In this document: piece by piece, positions 8,278 through 17,330 of the stretch
Position numbering within the stretch: position 1 is the first letter of the stretch
Layout of the letters: the number at the start of each line of letters is the position of its first letter
NCBI RefSeq assembly: GCF_039539965.1
Contig: NZ_BAABED010000001.1
Span: 1,922,001-1,986,000, forward strand
Direction of reading: 5' to 3'
Length of the DNA stretch: 64,000 nt
Source: Arthrobacter methylotrophus
Lineage (GTDB): Bacteria; Actinomycetota; Actinomycetes; Actinomycetales; Micrococcaceae
The notes under the pieces: model-generated
Databases searched by the model: none
What the model was told of the DNA's origin: nothing
What the model saw: only the letters and a program-made list of their open reading frames with translations
Position numbers and translations under genes: made by a program

Positions 8278-8688
8278 ATGGATGTTGGTCGCACGGCCTT
8301 CACCGTTGCTTTTCCCGAAGCGAGGAAATTCCGGGCCGCCAGGATCATCTCGAGTATTTTCTTCCTCCTGTTCTGGGTCCTGATGGGTGTCATCCTGTTC
8401 AGCACAGCAGAAATTCCCAAATGGCCCGTGTTCATCCTCGCTGGAATCGCGATGGCTCTCTCCTTCGGGTTGCCCACGTATGAGAAACGGCAGTGGAAGG
8501 TGCTTGCCCCCATCATCAACCGCAGATTCGCAGAAGAGTTCACAGCCCACACCGAGTACGACTACCCGCAGGACGTGGACATCCTGAGCGTCCAGCGATC
8601 CATTGCCGTCCGAAGGCCTGACGGGTCCGTCTTGCTCTGGGGCGTAAGCCGGTCAAAGGATGCGTTCAAAGTATTTCCGATGACCTGA
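8278..8688 (+). CDS. Small membrane protein, hypothetical
   Basis: A 136-residue protein with two adjacent membrane helices (IISSIFFLLFWVLMGVILF and WPVFILAGIAMALSFGL) followed by a ~75-residue cytoplasmic or surface domain. ATG at 8278 follows GGGGGAA and is preferred over 8242. It faces away from the DUF2510 gene; the shared intergenic region probably holds both promoters. No family identified. Confidence 0.7.
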   Translation: MDVGRTAFTVAFPEARKFRAARIISSIFFLLFWVLMGVILFSTAEIPKWPVFILAGIAMALSFGLPTYEKRQWKVLAPIINRRFAEEFTAHTEYDYPQDVDILSVQRSIAVRRPDGSVLLWGVSRSKDAFKVFPMT

Positions 8689-8789
8689 GAGCAGCGGTAA
8701 CCGACGAAAGTAGGATCGACCCATCCTAGGTGGACAGATACCGCCGTGGCGCGATTTGCCAAGTATTGTCCGGCAGCCTCCAACTCGGG

Positions 8790-9449
8790 CTAGCTTGGGA
8801 ACCCGGTTTCGGGCTGCACCAGGGTCAGGCCCCCGAACTGCACCGAGTCCGGCTCAGGGATGAAGGCTTCGCCGAAAACCATGTAGTCCTTCGCTACCGG
8901 AACGAAACCGTAACGCCGCCAGTATTTGCTAAGCGCAGCCTTGGCAGCCATATGTTCCGGGCTGCCTTCGAAGTCGCCCTCTTCGAGGACCGGGGCGGCC
9001 TGCAGAATGACCATCGGGCAGGAGCGGCCGATCGTGCGAAGGATGGCATCCATGATTGAGTGCCCGAGCCTGGTGCCGCGGAACTCGGGTTTGATGAAGA
9101 TATTCTCGACATACATCAGGTCCCCGCCGTCGCCGTCAAAGAACCCGGCCTCGCCCATCAGTCCAGAGCCTTCGTTCATCAGCATTTCGGCAAGATTGGC
9201 CAGGTCCTGGTCCACGGCGTCGAGGGTGAGGAACAGCTCGATCTCCCCTGCATCGGGAATCACGGTGACGTACGCTTCGCCGACCTCGACGTCTTCGTCC
9301 GGGTCGCTGAATTCGTCGTCGAAGATCGCCGCGGTGATGCCCACCTTCCATTCGAGGGGGTAGTCCTCCGGATCATGGCCGATGCCAGGCGCGCCCCGGT
9401 ACTCGAGCTCGTACTTGAACGACAGATACTGCGGGTCAATTACTGGCAT
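8790..9449 (-). CDS. GNAT-like acetyltransferase domain protein
   Basis: A 219-residue protein. The central segment FIKPEFRGTRLGHSIMDAIL matches GNAT motif A, with the R-x-x-R-x-G loop that binds acetyl-CoA pyrophosphate. The acidic N-terminal half (residues 1-95) is not typical of single-domain GNATs, and the substrate is unknown. ATG at 9449 has a GAGGAG site. The longer frame upstream lacks a better start. Confidence 0.75.
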   Translation of the reverse strand: MPVIDPQYLSFKYELEYRGAPGIGHDPEDYPLEWKVGITAAIFDDEFSDPDEDVEVGEAYVTVIPDAGEIELFLTLDAVDQDLANLAEMLMNEGSGLMGEAGFFDGDGGDLMYVENIFIKPEFRGTRLGHSIMDAILRTIGRSCPMVILQAAPVLEEGDFEGSPEHMAAKAALSKYWRRYGFVPVAKDYMVFGEAFIPEPDSVQFGGLTLVQPETGFPS

Positions 9450-9631
9450 GGCAGGCTCCTCGGAAAGTGCGTCGCTGCGGTTCAGACGAATTCTACGGGA
9501 GGCGAGTAGAACAGCCTCGGCGACGCGTTGGCGTAACGACGGCGGCCACGAGGTCGCTTTGGGCGGTTGGCGTGACACTATGTTGTGGGATGGGCCGAAC
9601 TGCGGCCACCGTTGAATATTGGGGAAGCACG

Positions 9632-10291
9632 ATGACGGATCATCAAGGCGAGTCTGCGCCGAACAACCTTCAGTTGGTAGTTCGCAAGAGGAAGCGCGTC
9701 ATCCTTATTCTCGCCCTGGTCTTGGTTCTGGCGGTCGGGTCCGGGGCGGCTTGGTGGTTCAGTACGGGTCTTCCGGCGGCCCAGGCTGCAGATGCACAGG
9801 CGGCTGCGCAGGCATCCGCGGATGCTGCGGCAAAGAAGAAAAAGGAAGACTCGGACGCGTTCTGGGCAAAGGTCCAGGCCGACAACACCAAGCTGTACGA
9901 CAAGCAGCGCAGCGACGCTGCTTCTTTCAATGCCTCCCAGGCAGCCGACCAGGCTGCCCAACAGGCCGGCACGTCCGAATCGATCCGCACCCAGATGGAA
10001 GCCCAGGGATGGACTCGGTTCTCCGGACCGTTTTACTACCAGTACGCGCCAAAGACCGAGTACAGCTGCGGCTATCTGAAATGCTCCGTCGTGCACGTCA
10101 CGACCATGGCGGCGGCAGGATGCCCTGGAGGGCTGTACGTAGCGGCCAGCATTGAGTACGGTTCCTCGTCGCTGGGCCTGGCCAACAGCATCACCGCCCC
10201 GCTGGCTCAAGGTAAGGACGCCATCGTGAAACTAGACGACACCACAGGCAAAGGTGACGGCATGCGGTTGGCTGACATTCACTGCCTCTAG
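9632..10291 (+). CDS. Membrane-anchored secreted hypothetical protein
   Basis: A 219-residue protein: ~20 cytoplasmic residues ending RKRKR, one transmembrane helix (VILILALVLVLAVGSGAAWW), an Ala/Lys-rich probable coiled-coil stalk (~60 residues), and an extracellular domain with four Cys (CGYLKCSV, CPGG, DIHCL) that could form disulfides. Type II membrane topology is predicted. No family recognised. Confidence 0.75.
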   Translation: MTDHQGESAPNNLQLVVRKRKRVILILALVLVLAVGSGAAWWFSTGLPAAQAADAQAAAQASADAAAKKKKEDSDAFWAKVQADNTKLYDKQRSDAASFNASQAADQAAQQAGTSESIRTQMEAQGWTRFSGPFYYQYAPKTEYSCGYLKCSVVHVTTMAAAGCPGGLYVAASIEYGSSSLGLANSITAPLAQGKDAIVKLDDTTGKGDGMRLADIHCL

Positions 10292-10514
10292 TCGATTTCT
10301 GGCTGGTCAAGCAAGGATTGGGCAGTTTCTGTGTAGCATGGCGTCCATTGACGGCGACGCGTCCGATTGCCCGTGGGGAGGGTTTGAATGGCCGAGGTGA
10401 GGTCGGTTCTACGTAGCCAATCGGACACGCTGCCTGTCAGGCCGCAGGCGGGGAAGTGGCAGATGCGGGCCGTTTCCTTGATCGTCGGGAACCTGGTCGC
10501 TTTTGGAGATACAC

Positions 10515-11426
10515 GTGCTTCACACCATTAAGGACCAGGGCGGCGGCGTGATCCCGACCGTGCCATGGGAGCCGACGGTCCGGCACCCCATGCTCCACGG
10601 TTTCAGCGCCGCAGCCTGGCAGCGGGTCTCCATAACAAGTTTCCTGACGTTTATAGGCGCAGGGATCCTCATGGTTGGGTTTGCGATCGCAAGCAGCCAT
10701 GGCGCCGGTGTTACCAACCTCGCCGTCGCTTTTTATTGCATGCTCCTGCTCGCGGGACTCACGGCGGCCGTGTCGGGTGCGGCCTCCACCTACAAGGCCC
10801 GCAGGGAGTACCGGCACGGCTACACGACCCTACAGAGCTTCTCCAAGTACGGCATGTACTACAGGACGCTCCTTCAACTCGACCCACACTCCGGCGTGCA
10901 AGTCAGGGCCGCCGGGGAACCGAAGCTTGCACAGTCGGAGCTCACCCAACGCTGGGTCGCTTCCCGCGCCCTGTACCCCCATGCGGACAGGATGTCCCGG
11001 CAAGACGCAGCCGAGGCGGCCGCGACGGCCAGAAGGGTCAATGAGACAAACCTGGAACTGATCAGGGCGAAATCAACCCGTGCCCGACTAGTCAACAGAT
11101 TCGGCGCCGCCGCCGGGAACATGCGCGCGGACGCCCGGAAGTACACGTCCGCGGCACTCCTCACTGCCGGCGGCGGGCTCCCGGCATTGATTTTCTGCCT
11201 CGTGGGGGTATCCCTTGGAAAACCGGTCTGGGTGGTTCCTGCAATTATTCAAGGCTCCGTCATTGCCGTCCTAGCGCTGATCGGCCGGCGGAAGAGTGTG
11301 CACGCCGCGCGGCTCGCGGCGGAGTTTCTGGGTGTGGCCCTTAAAGACCTTCCGCCGTGGACGAGCATCGGCGCACCAGATTCCCCTTTCCCTAAGGACC
11401 ACGCGGCGGGCAATCCTGTAGCTTAG
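10515..11426 (+). CDS. Four-helix membrane protein, hypothetical
   Basis: About 303 residues. Two helices near residues 38-90 (FLTFIGAGILMVGFAIA and LAVAFYCMLLLAGLTAAV), a ~100-residue charged helical middle, and two more helices near 210-260. GTG at 10515 follows GGAG by six bases and is preferred to TTG at 10503. No family recognised. Confidence 0.7.
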   Translation: MLHTIKDQGGGVIPTVPWEPTVRHPMLHGFSAAAWQRVSITSFLTFIGAGILMVGFAIASSHGAGVTNLAVAFYCMLLLAGLTAAVSGAASTYKARREYRHGYTTLQSFSKYGMYYRTLLQLDPHSGVQVRAAGEPKLAQSELTQRWVASRALYPHADRMSRQDAAEAAATARRVNETNLELIRAKSTRARLVNRFGAAAGNMRADARKYTSAALLTAGGGLPALIFCLVGVSLGKPVWVVPAIIQGSVIAVLALIGRRKSVHAARLAAEFLGVALKDLPPWTSIGAPDSPFPKDHAAGNPVA

Positions 11427-11576
11427 GGACCTGGGTGGTGCTGCTTAGCCCGTGTCGATTCGTCCGACCTTTGCACCCGGTGACCCGGGCTCTCGACGGA
11501 ATGTTGGCCGAGTTTGAGATACCTGAGCCGCGTGGCGAGGCTCCGGTTCCGTCTGCCCATCGGCCAGAGTTTTGTG

Positions 11577-11897
11577 ATGACTCAGCTGTCCCGCACGCAG
11601 CGGAGGCGGGTCGCGAATCAGATCAAGGGCCGGGAGACGGTCCATCCCGAAGAGGTGACCGTGGTGCTCGCTGCCGCCCGGCAGGGTCTTGTCGTCCAAC
11701 GGTTCTCACTGCGCCTGCTGCCTGCTTACGTTCTGTTCTTCCTGGGAAACCTGATGTGGACGGACTGGGTCCTCGCGAAGGTGCTGTACGTCATCACCTT
11801 GATCCTTTTCGTCGCGGTTACTCCCATCGCACTGAGAAGGATCCGGCGGACCACGGACGTCGTTCAGCGCACCGGCCCTGACGTCCGAAATACGTAG
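11577..11897 (+). CDS. Small membrane protein, hypothetical
   Basis: About 106 residues from the ATG at 11577: a basic N-terminal region (SRTQRRRVANQIKGRE), a conserved-looking HPEEVTVVLAAARQGLVVQR stretch, and two membrane helices near the end. A longer start at 11514 is open, but its N-terminus looks less protein-like. It follows the previous membrane gene on the same strand. Confidence 0.6.
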   Translation: MTQLSRTQRRRVANQIKGRETVHPEEVTVVLAAARQGLVVQRFSLRLLPAYVLFFLGNLMWTDWVLAKVLYVITLILFVAVTPIALRRIRRTTDVVQRTGPDVRNT

Positions 11898-12004
11898 AGA
11901 TTCAATCTCTTGGAAAGGCTTCGTACAAGCTAGGTCGGAGGAAGCTAGTCAGTTGTGAAAGTGCTAAGCGCCAGTTTCAGTCGCTGTTGCTGGTTGGTTC
12001 GCGT

Positions 12005-12223
12005 CTAGTTGTCCGCGGTGGTTCCGTCGCCGAACCTGTCGTAAAGGAACTCGGACATGGCGGTCTTGAGGGTGTCGATGTCGCAGGGAAGGGCGACGGC
12101 GTTGTGTGCGGCTCCTCGCATATCGCCGTGGAGGATGCTTTGCTCGAGCCCGTTGCAGGTTTTCTCCATGGAGCGTGCACCGACCATGTGGGCGTTGACT
12201 TTGAGGCTGAGGACGGCGTCCAT
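12005..12223 (-). CDS. Small hypothetical protein
   Basis: A 72-residue product (MDAVLSLKVNAHMVGAR ... DGTTADN) that looks helical and soluble. A GAGGA sequence lies four bases before the ATG. The frame stays open a little upstream. It sits alone between convergent genes; I could not assign a family and it may be a fragment. Confidence 0.4.
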   Translation of the reverse strand: MDAVLSLKVNAHMVGARSMEKTCNGLEQSILHGDMRGAAHNAVALPCDIDTLKTAMSEFLYDRFGDGTTADN

Positions 12224-12369
12224 GGCGTCCTCGTTTGTTGTGGCGATTGCGATTGCAAGTGGAGTTCAATTGATCGCCGGTTTGGGAAACTTCGATACCT
12301 CAAGAGCGTTTTGGAGAAAGGGCGCAGGGTTGCGACGGTGAGCCCCAACTTCCAGCGAATAGCCCCGGG

Positions 12370-13761
12370 CTACTGGCCTACTGGGTTGATGAAGGCCAGT
12401 CCTTCCGCGGTCTGGAAAACCGCGGTGCCGTCCCCTGATACGGCGATGGGTCCGAGAGTTGTCGTGTCACCGAGGGTCTTTGGCGTGCCGTCATTCAAGT
12501 CAAGGTACGCCGGTGTTGACGTGCCTTGCACGGCACTACTCATGCCATAAACGATTCCGTCGGCCCCAATGAAACCAGCTTTGAACGTGTCACTTGCATC
12601 GATCTGGACCACCTTCCCAGTCTCCGGGTTTGCGAAGGTGACGTTGGCGCCGTAGCCGTTCTCGTACTCGAGTACTCCAAAGTACGGCGCAAGGTTGGCA
12701 CCCACGGGGTACATGCACAATTTATTGAGTTGGGGCTCGATAGAAATTGGTTTCCCGGTGTGGACGTCGATGGTTTCGCACGTGTTGGTGTTGCCGTTGG
12801 GCTCCAGAATCCTGAGATTGAGATACTTGCCAGCTGACGGAAGGCCTCCGTCGGTGTCACCGATGGCTGCGGTTTCGACAGTCCATCCCTGGCCGACAAT
12901 AGGACCATAGTTGTTGTAGAAGTCCTTCTTCGGGGCTGTGACGTCTACCCCGTCAAAGCGCCCTAGCCATTTGGCATCCGTGACGGTGTCGGTTTTTCCC
13001 GTCTCCGGGTTGAAGATGTTGTGAGTCGCTGTGTCCATGCTTTGGTCACCGCTCTGTCCGTAAGTGAACAACGCTTGATTGCCGGTGGAATTGATGGGCT
13101 GGTTGTTATCTATTACAGCGTGCGTGACAAGCTTTCCTGTCGCGACGTCGAAGGATGTCAGTACTGCGCCCTTGCCGGCACTTTTCGTGCTTGTCGGATC
13201 AGGCACGAAAGTTCCGCTCTGTACGACTATCAGGTAGGACTTTCCACCGCTGGAAGCGACTGCAATGTAGGGTGCTGCCAGCCCATTGGATGACAGTTCC
13301 ACAGGGGCTGGTGACTTTGCGATGACTACACCGTTTTTGTCATAAGTGGTAAATGCTGCGTCCGTGTTAGCCGAGCTATAACTCAATACCCCAATGGTTG
13401 TCTTCATGCTGTAGACCGAGTTTGCGGCTGGGCCAGATGTGTCCGGCGGGATCACCCACCCCGCACCACCCAGCCATTTCTTGGGCAGGGACTCACTAAG
13501 CGTGACCGATGGCGTCCACCCAGCACCGTGCATGACCTCAGGGGTCGGGGCGGTGGTCGACATGGGGACACCTGAGGTCAAATCGCCTGACGGCGAGGAG
13601 TCCACCGCGCCTACTGATGAAGATGAGCTTGAGGAACAACCTGTAACAACTAGCGGAGTGACCAGAGCGAATGCGCTGATGGCGACTATCGTCCTTTTGC
13701 CTATAAAGAAGCCTTGGCCGTCTCTGCTGGGACCGAAACGTAGCGGCTTGATCTGAGCCAT
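12370..13761 (-). CDS. Secreted lipoprotein, beta-propeller-like
   Basis: A 463-residue protein. Signal peptide with lipobox VVTGC followed by a Ser run; the mature protein would be lipid-anchored outside the cell. The body has repeated segments such as FNPETGKTDTVTDAKWLG and FANPETGKVVQIDA, plus strand-rich YSSANTDAAFTTYDKNG, suggesting PQQ/WD-like propeller blades. ATG at 13761 is chosen because GGAGG lies five bases upstream; 13773 is the alternative. Function unknown. Confidence 0.8.
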   Translation of the reverse strand: MAQIKPLRFGPSRDGQGFFIGKRTIVAISAFALVTPLVVTGCSSSSSSSVGAVDSSPSGDLTSGVPMSTTAPTPEVMHGAGWTPSVTLSESLPKKWLGGAGWVIPPDTSGPAANSVYSMKTTIGVLSYSSANTDAAFTTYDKNGVVIAKSPAPVELSSNGLAAPYIAVASSGGKSYLIVVQSGTFVPDPTSTKSAGKGAVLTSFDVATGKLVTHAVIDNNQPINSTGNQALFTYGQSGDQSMDTATHNIFNPETGKTDTVTDAKWLGRFDGVDVTAPKKDFYNNYGPIVGQGWTVETAAIGDTDGGLPSAGKYLNLRILEPNGNTNTCETIDVHTGKPISIEPQLNKLCMYPVGANLAPYFGVLEYENGYGANVTFANPETGKVVQIDASDTFKAGFIGADGIVYGMSSAVQGTSTPAYLDLNDGTPKTLGDTTTLGPIAVSGDGTAVFQTAEGLAFINPVGQ

Positions 13762-14249
13762 TTTGTCCTCCATCTCCCCTGCTTTCGTAAAGAGGGGCTG
13801 CGGTCGAGACTACTGACGTCGGAAACCGCTCACTGTTCCTTCTTCCCCTTCACAATCCATTTGTCATCTGAAATGGGGACGTTTTGCGTGGGCAGGAGCC
13901 CAGCGGCATTGTCTGTCGATTCTTCCAGCACGGCGGATAATTCTCGTCCGCGTCACAATCGTCCGGCGTGTACCCCTTTCTGAGGACATGACGAGCGTCA
14001 AAGCCTCAAATCGCTTTTTACGATTGTCAGTCAGCTTTAGCATCCAGTGTGGATCGGGTAGCGGTCGAACCGTCAGCCAGATCCATCCGGGGGACAGGAA
14101 GCATCGGGCTTGCCGCCCCGGCGGAATTCGGGGGCCGCCATGGGAGGTTTCTCATCCAGATGATCCTTGCCGCTGGGGTCCCCGCCGCACCTTCACCCAG
14201 AGGGCATTCCGGCGTGAACGCCCTCTCATCGCACCCAGGGAGAACTACC
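13762..14249. other. Divergent intergenic region with a hairpin
   Basis: About 490 bases between a leftward and a rightward lipoprotein gene, probably with both promoters. AGAGGGC (14199-14205) and GCCCTCT (14220-14226) form a 7-bp hairpin ending 24 nt before the ATG at 14250, perhaps a 5'-UTR structure. No convincing coding sequence was found in the rest. Confidence 0.45.
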
Positions 14250-14516
14250 ATGAAAAAGCTCATTAGCGTTGCTGCCGCCGGACTCGTCCTGCTTTCCGCC
14301 CTTACCGGTTGCGGAGCATCCGGGGGGAACACCACGTGCAAGGATTTCCGCGCATCCGATTCCAGCAAGCAGACCGAAACCATCACCCAGATCCTCAAGG
14401 ACAAGGGTGACAGCAAGCCCAGCCCGCTCAAGGTCTCCGCGTACAAGCTGACTGCAAAGGGTTTCTGTGAAGTGAAGAGCCCTGACACTAAGCTCAGCGA
14501 AATGTCTGGAAGCTAA
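14250..14516 (+). CDS. Small lipoprotein
   Basis: An 88-residue product with a classical lipoprotein signal (MKKLISVAAAGLVLLSALTGC) and a short mature part with two further Cys (NTTCKDF and GFCEVK). CCAGGGAGAA provides the ribosome-binding site. It begins a rightward run with the anchored protein and lipase genes. Function unknown. Confidence 0.8.
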   Translation: MKKLISVAAAGLVLLSALTGCGASGGNTTCKDFRASDSSKQTETITQILKDKGDSKPSPLKVSAYKLTAKGFCEVKSPDTKLSEMSGS

Positions 14517-14534
14517 GACGAAGGGCAGCAGCTG

Positions 14535-14942
14535 ATGTCCAGAAGCGGCCGCCGGTTCCTTGTCGTGGTTCTCATCATCCTGGCAGTGGCCGGCGGCGCC
14601 CTTGGTTTCTTCATTCTCCAACCCGCGCAAGGACAGAGTGTCCCCCGTGCTACCAGCGGACCTGTCCCAGCGCCGGTGGCCGAAGCGGTTCAAAGCCTGC
14701 CGGCTGATCCGGCCGATTATGTTTCGGCGCAGAGCCCGGTTCGCGGAAGTATCGCGGCCGCCTTCCCTCCGGGAACCACCACGACCATTGTGCAGGACAC
14801 ATGGTCACAAACGGTTGACAATCAAGGCCTCGTCCAAGTGGCCATCACGAGGCCGGATAAGACCAAGGAGGTGTACGCGGCCATGATGGTTCTTGAAGAC
14901 GGAAAATGGAAAGTTCTTGCTACATTGCCGGTGCAGAAATGA
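14535..14942 (+). CDS. Membrane-anchored small secreted protein, lipase partner A
   Basis: A 135-residue protein: RSGRR start, one helix (FLVVVLIILAVAGGALGFFIL), then an extracellular domain of about 100 residues ending DGKWKVLATLPVQK. Its stop overlaps the start of a secreted lipase gene (ATGATG arrangement), so the two are co-translated. A second pair with the same architecture lies at 21784-23912. A chaperone (foldase), inhibitor or immunity role toward the lipase is possible; nothing in the sequence decides. Confidence 0.8.
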   Translation: MSRSGRRFLVVVLIILAVAGGALGFFILQPAQGQSVPRATSGPVPAPVAEAVQSLPADPADYVSAQSPVRGSIAAAFPPGTTTTIVQDTWSQTVDNQGLVQVAITRPDKTKEVYAAMMVLEDGKWKVLATLPVQK

Positions 14943-16438
14943 TGCGTTTGGCAGCCAGGACCTTGACCGCCGTCGTGGTGGTCTGTTCGTTCATCACAGC
15001 CTTGCCGGCTGATCCTGCTTCCGCTGCCAGCCGACTTCCTGTCCCTCTAGCGGCCCAAGCTAATGCGTTTCCGGACGAGGTCTGTAGTCCCGATGTGTCA
15101 CCCGCCAAGGCGAATGAGAAGGACAGCTCCGGGAAGGCGATCACTCCGACACCGATTCCCGGGAGAAGATCCGTGCCGGTGATCCTGGTCCACGGCTGGA
15201 ACGGAAAAACCGACAACTTCACCCAGCCTCTCGACCTTTTCGCGGACGGGGGTGACGGCGGGAACGGAGTCCGTTTGCCTTACTCCATCACGGGACAGTT
15301 ACAGACGATTCCAGGCCTCGCGGTCTACGACTTCGACTACAGCCAGTACGCCGACCGATGGGTCACCGACAGTAATATCGGTCCGCGGCTTGCCTCGGCG
15401 ATCAAATGCCTGACCGACCATTACGGGACAAAAGCCGAAATCATCGCCCACTCGATGGGAGGGTTGGCCACCCGTTACGCCTTGGCGCAGACTCTATCCG
15501 GGACGACGATTGCAAATCGCGTGTCAGCTGTCGCAACTTTCGGGACACCAAACACTGGCTCCGCCGTCGCAACGGTCGCAAGCAATGCTCTGAACGGTGC
15601 AACGAACATCAAGGGCGTGGTTGGCGAAGCTGCAATCGCGGTTTGGCTCTTCACCCAGGTTTGTGGTCGGGAAATAACGCAAAGCACAACTAATCTGAGT
15701 CCGCCGTGTTCGAACGTCCCGAATTGGGCTGCTGGTTTTGACTCTGACGCCGCACGGGCAATGCACGTCGGGTCGCCCGAGCTCGCTGCGTTAGCACCAT
15801 GGCCGGCAAATATTCCGGTGACGGCTGTCCAGGGATCGATCATGCTGCGCGGCCTCTCCTTGTTCGGAGCCGGCGACATCAGCGGGGGATTCAATGACGG
15901 GGACTTCATCGTCACCAACTCGTCAGCGTCAGCCTTCGCCACCACTACCAAGGACGAGACCTGCGGGTTTTCCCTGAATGCCGTGTTTGACAAGTCGGAT
16001 ACTCGCGTGGAGGCTACCCCAGCGGATGCTGGAACACTGAAGAACGGAGCGCTTAGCCTCGGCGTTCTGACCGGTCCAACGAATCCGTGCTTTCACGGGA
16101 ACCTTCTGCAGACCATCAATGGGACCAACGTCGCGGTGGCCGCCATCAAGGCGTCAGCCCAAAATACGCCGATCCCTGAGGTGAACCAACCGCCACAGCC
16201 ACCTTCACCTCCTCCGGCTGCCGCGCAGTCCGGAGCCAACGAGGGCGCCCAGACGCTCTGTTCGGTGTACTTGAAGATGACGTCAACCGAAAAGAACGCC
16301 GTCATCGTCCAGGTTGCGAGAGACCACAACTGGACGGACCGGAGCCCCGCGGCGATCAAACTCGGCCAGTACTCCGCAACCCTGTTTTGTGATACGCATT
16401 CAGGTGATGCACGCGTGGGACGGATCGACACCGGCTGA
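14939..16438 (+). CDS. Secreted triacylglycerol-lipase-like alpha/beta hydrolase A
   Basis: About 499 residues. Cleavable signal peptide ending near ADPASAAS; lipase strand ILVHGWNGK with the oxyanion HG; nucleophile elbow AHSMGG (Ser of the triad). A later Asp and His should complete the triad (candidates in the NDGDFIVT and PCFHGN segments). The C-terminus has a proline-rich linker and a ~60-residue helical domain with two Cys (LCSVYLKMTSTEKNAV ... LFCDTHSGDARVG), often seen on exported actinobacterial proteins. The start overlaps the upstream anchored-protein gene. Paralog at 22245. Confidence 0.85.
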   Translation: MMRLAARTLTAVVVVCSFITALPADPASAASRLPVPLAAQANAFPDEVCSPDVSPAKANEKDSSGKAITPTPIPGRRSVPVILVHGWNGKTDNFTQPLDLFADGGDGGNGVRLPYSITGQLQTIPGLAVYDFDYSQYADRWVTDSNIGPRLASAIKCLTDHYGTKAEIIAHSMGGLATRYALAQTLSGTTIANRVSAVATFGTPNTGSAVATVASNALNGATNIKGVVGEAAIAVWLFTQVCGREITQSTTNLSPPCSNVPNWAAGFDSDAARAMHVGSPELAALAPWPANIPVTAVQGSIMLRGLSLFGAGDISGGFNDGDFIVTNSSASAFATTTKDETCGFSLNAVFDKSDTRVEATPADAGTLKNGALSLGVLTGPTNPCFHGNLLQTINGTNVAVAAIKASAQNTPIPEVNQPPQPPSPPPAAAQSGANEGAQTLCSVYLKMTSTEKNAVIVQVARDHNWTDRSPAAIKLGQYSATLFCDTHSGDARVGRIDTG

Positions 16439-16593
16439 TCGGCTCGGGCAGGCGTCGCACGCGGGTTGGACGGCCGGGGCAGCGGTCTGTCCTACCCTGC
16501 GACACAGATGTTGCCCGTAATCCTTTTGACAGATTCGTCATTCTTGCAAGTCACACTTGGAACATCCTCTGCCGCCGTGGAAACTGATGCTGT

Positions 16594-16610
16594 TCACCGG
16601 CGGCCGGTGA
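16594..16610 (+). promoter_or_regulatory. Inverted repeat upstream of response regulator
   Basis: TCACCGG-CGG-CCGGTGA, perfect 7-bp arms, ending 18 nt before the regulator's ATG. The position fits an autoregulatory operator, but no consensus was matched. Confidence 0.4.
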
Positions 16611-16628
16611 CCACGATGGGGGTATCGC

Positions 16629-17330
16629 ATGAATGTCGCACCAGTCCGTGCATGTGTCATTGACGACCACGACACCGTTATGGATGGTCTGGAGCTCGGC
16701 ATTCACCGTGAAGGAAAACCACTGGGGGTAATCTTTGGGGGCAAAGCCCCGACGGTCGACGCCTTCCTGAAAGCCGGCCGGGCCATTTGCGATGTCGTCG
16801 CCCTGGACCTGCAGTTGGCCGACGGCTCCCGCCCAGGTGAGAACACAGCAAGGTTGATCACTGCAGGGTACAACGTGTTGGCGTTCACGTCCGGGACTAA
16901 CCCAGCCCACATTCAGGAGGCTGTGGCGAACGGCGCGCTGGGCGTCTCTCTCAAAACGGACAAGGTAGTCGAAACTATTACCAAGCTCCGCCGGGTGGCG
17001 GCCGGCGAAACGATCGACGATATTTTCTTCGCCTCCGCCATCGAGGTGGACGCGGACTTCGTCGACGCCAATCTTTCCGAGCGGGAGCGAGAGTGCCTGG
17101 CGCTGTATGCCACCGGGTATAGCCAAGGACAAGTGGCACGTCGGATGGGCATCGCTGTGAGCACCGCAAAGGAGAACATTGACCGGATCCGCAAGAAGTA
17201 TGTTGATGCAGGACGTCCCGCCGGCACCAAGGTCGACTTGTTTATTCGTGCTGTCGAGGACGGGATCATCGCCCCGCCGGAGCCAAAGCGAAAACGGGCT
17301 TCTTGGTTCCGGAAGGACGATGGGCAGTGA
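16629..17330 (+). CDS. NarL/LuxR-family response regulator
   Basis: A 233-residue protein. Receiver domain: acidic pair in CVIDDHDTV, phosphoacceptor Asp in VALDLQLADG, switch FTSGT and conserved Lys in SLKTDK. The C-terminal LuxR HTH is LSERERECLALYATGYSQGQVARRMGIAVSTAKENIDRIRKKY in two-helix layout. It is followed with overlapping codons by a sensor kinase and a kinase-like partner. It should be phosphorylated by the kinase and bind DNA; targets are unknown. Confidence 0.92.
   Translation: MNVAPVRACVIDDHDTVMDGLELGIHREGKPLGVIFGGKAPTVDAFLKAGRAICDVVALDLQLADGSRPGENTARLITAGYNVLAFTSGTNPAHIQEAVANGALGVSLKTDKVVETITKLRRVAAGETIDDIFFASAIEVDADFVDANLSERERECLALYATGYSQGQVARRMGIAVSTAKENIDRIRKKYVDAGRPAGTKVDLFIRAVEDGIIAPPEPKRKRASWFRKDDGQ

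Noticed and set aside
13988..14266. Open frame MTSVKASNRF... in the divergent intergenic region
   Set aside because: No RBS, odd composition, overlaps the lipoprotein start.
11445..16438. Same VGRIDTG ending in a shadow frame at 11.4 kb and in lipase A
   Set aside because: The first is antisense noise; short match judged coincidental.
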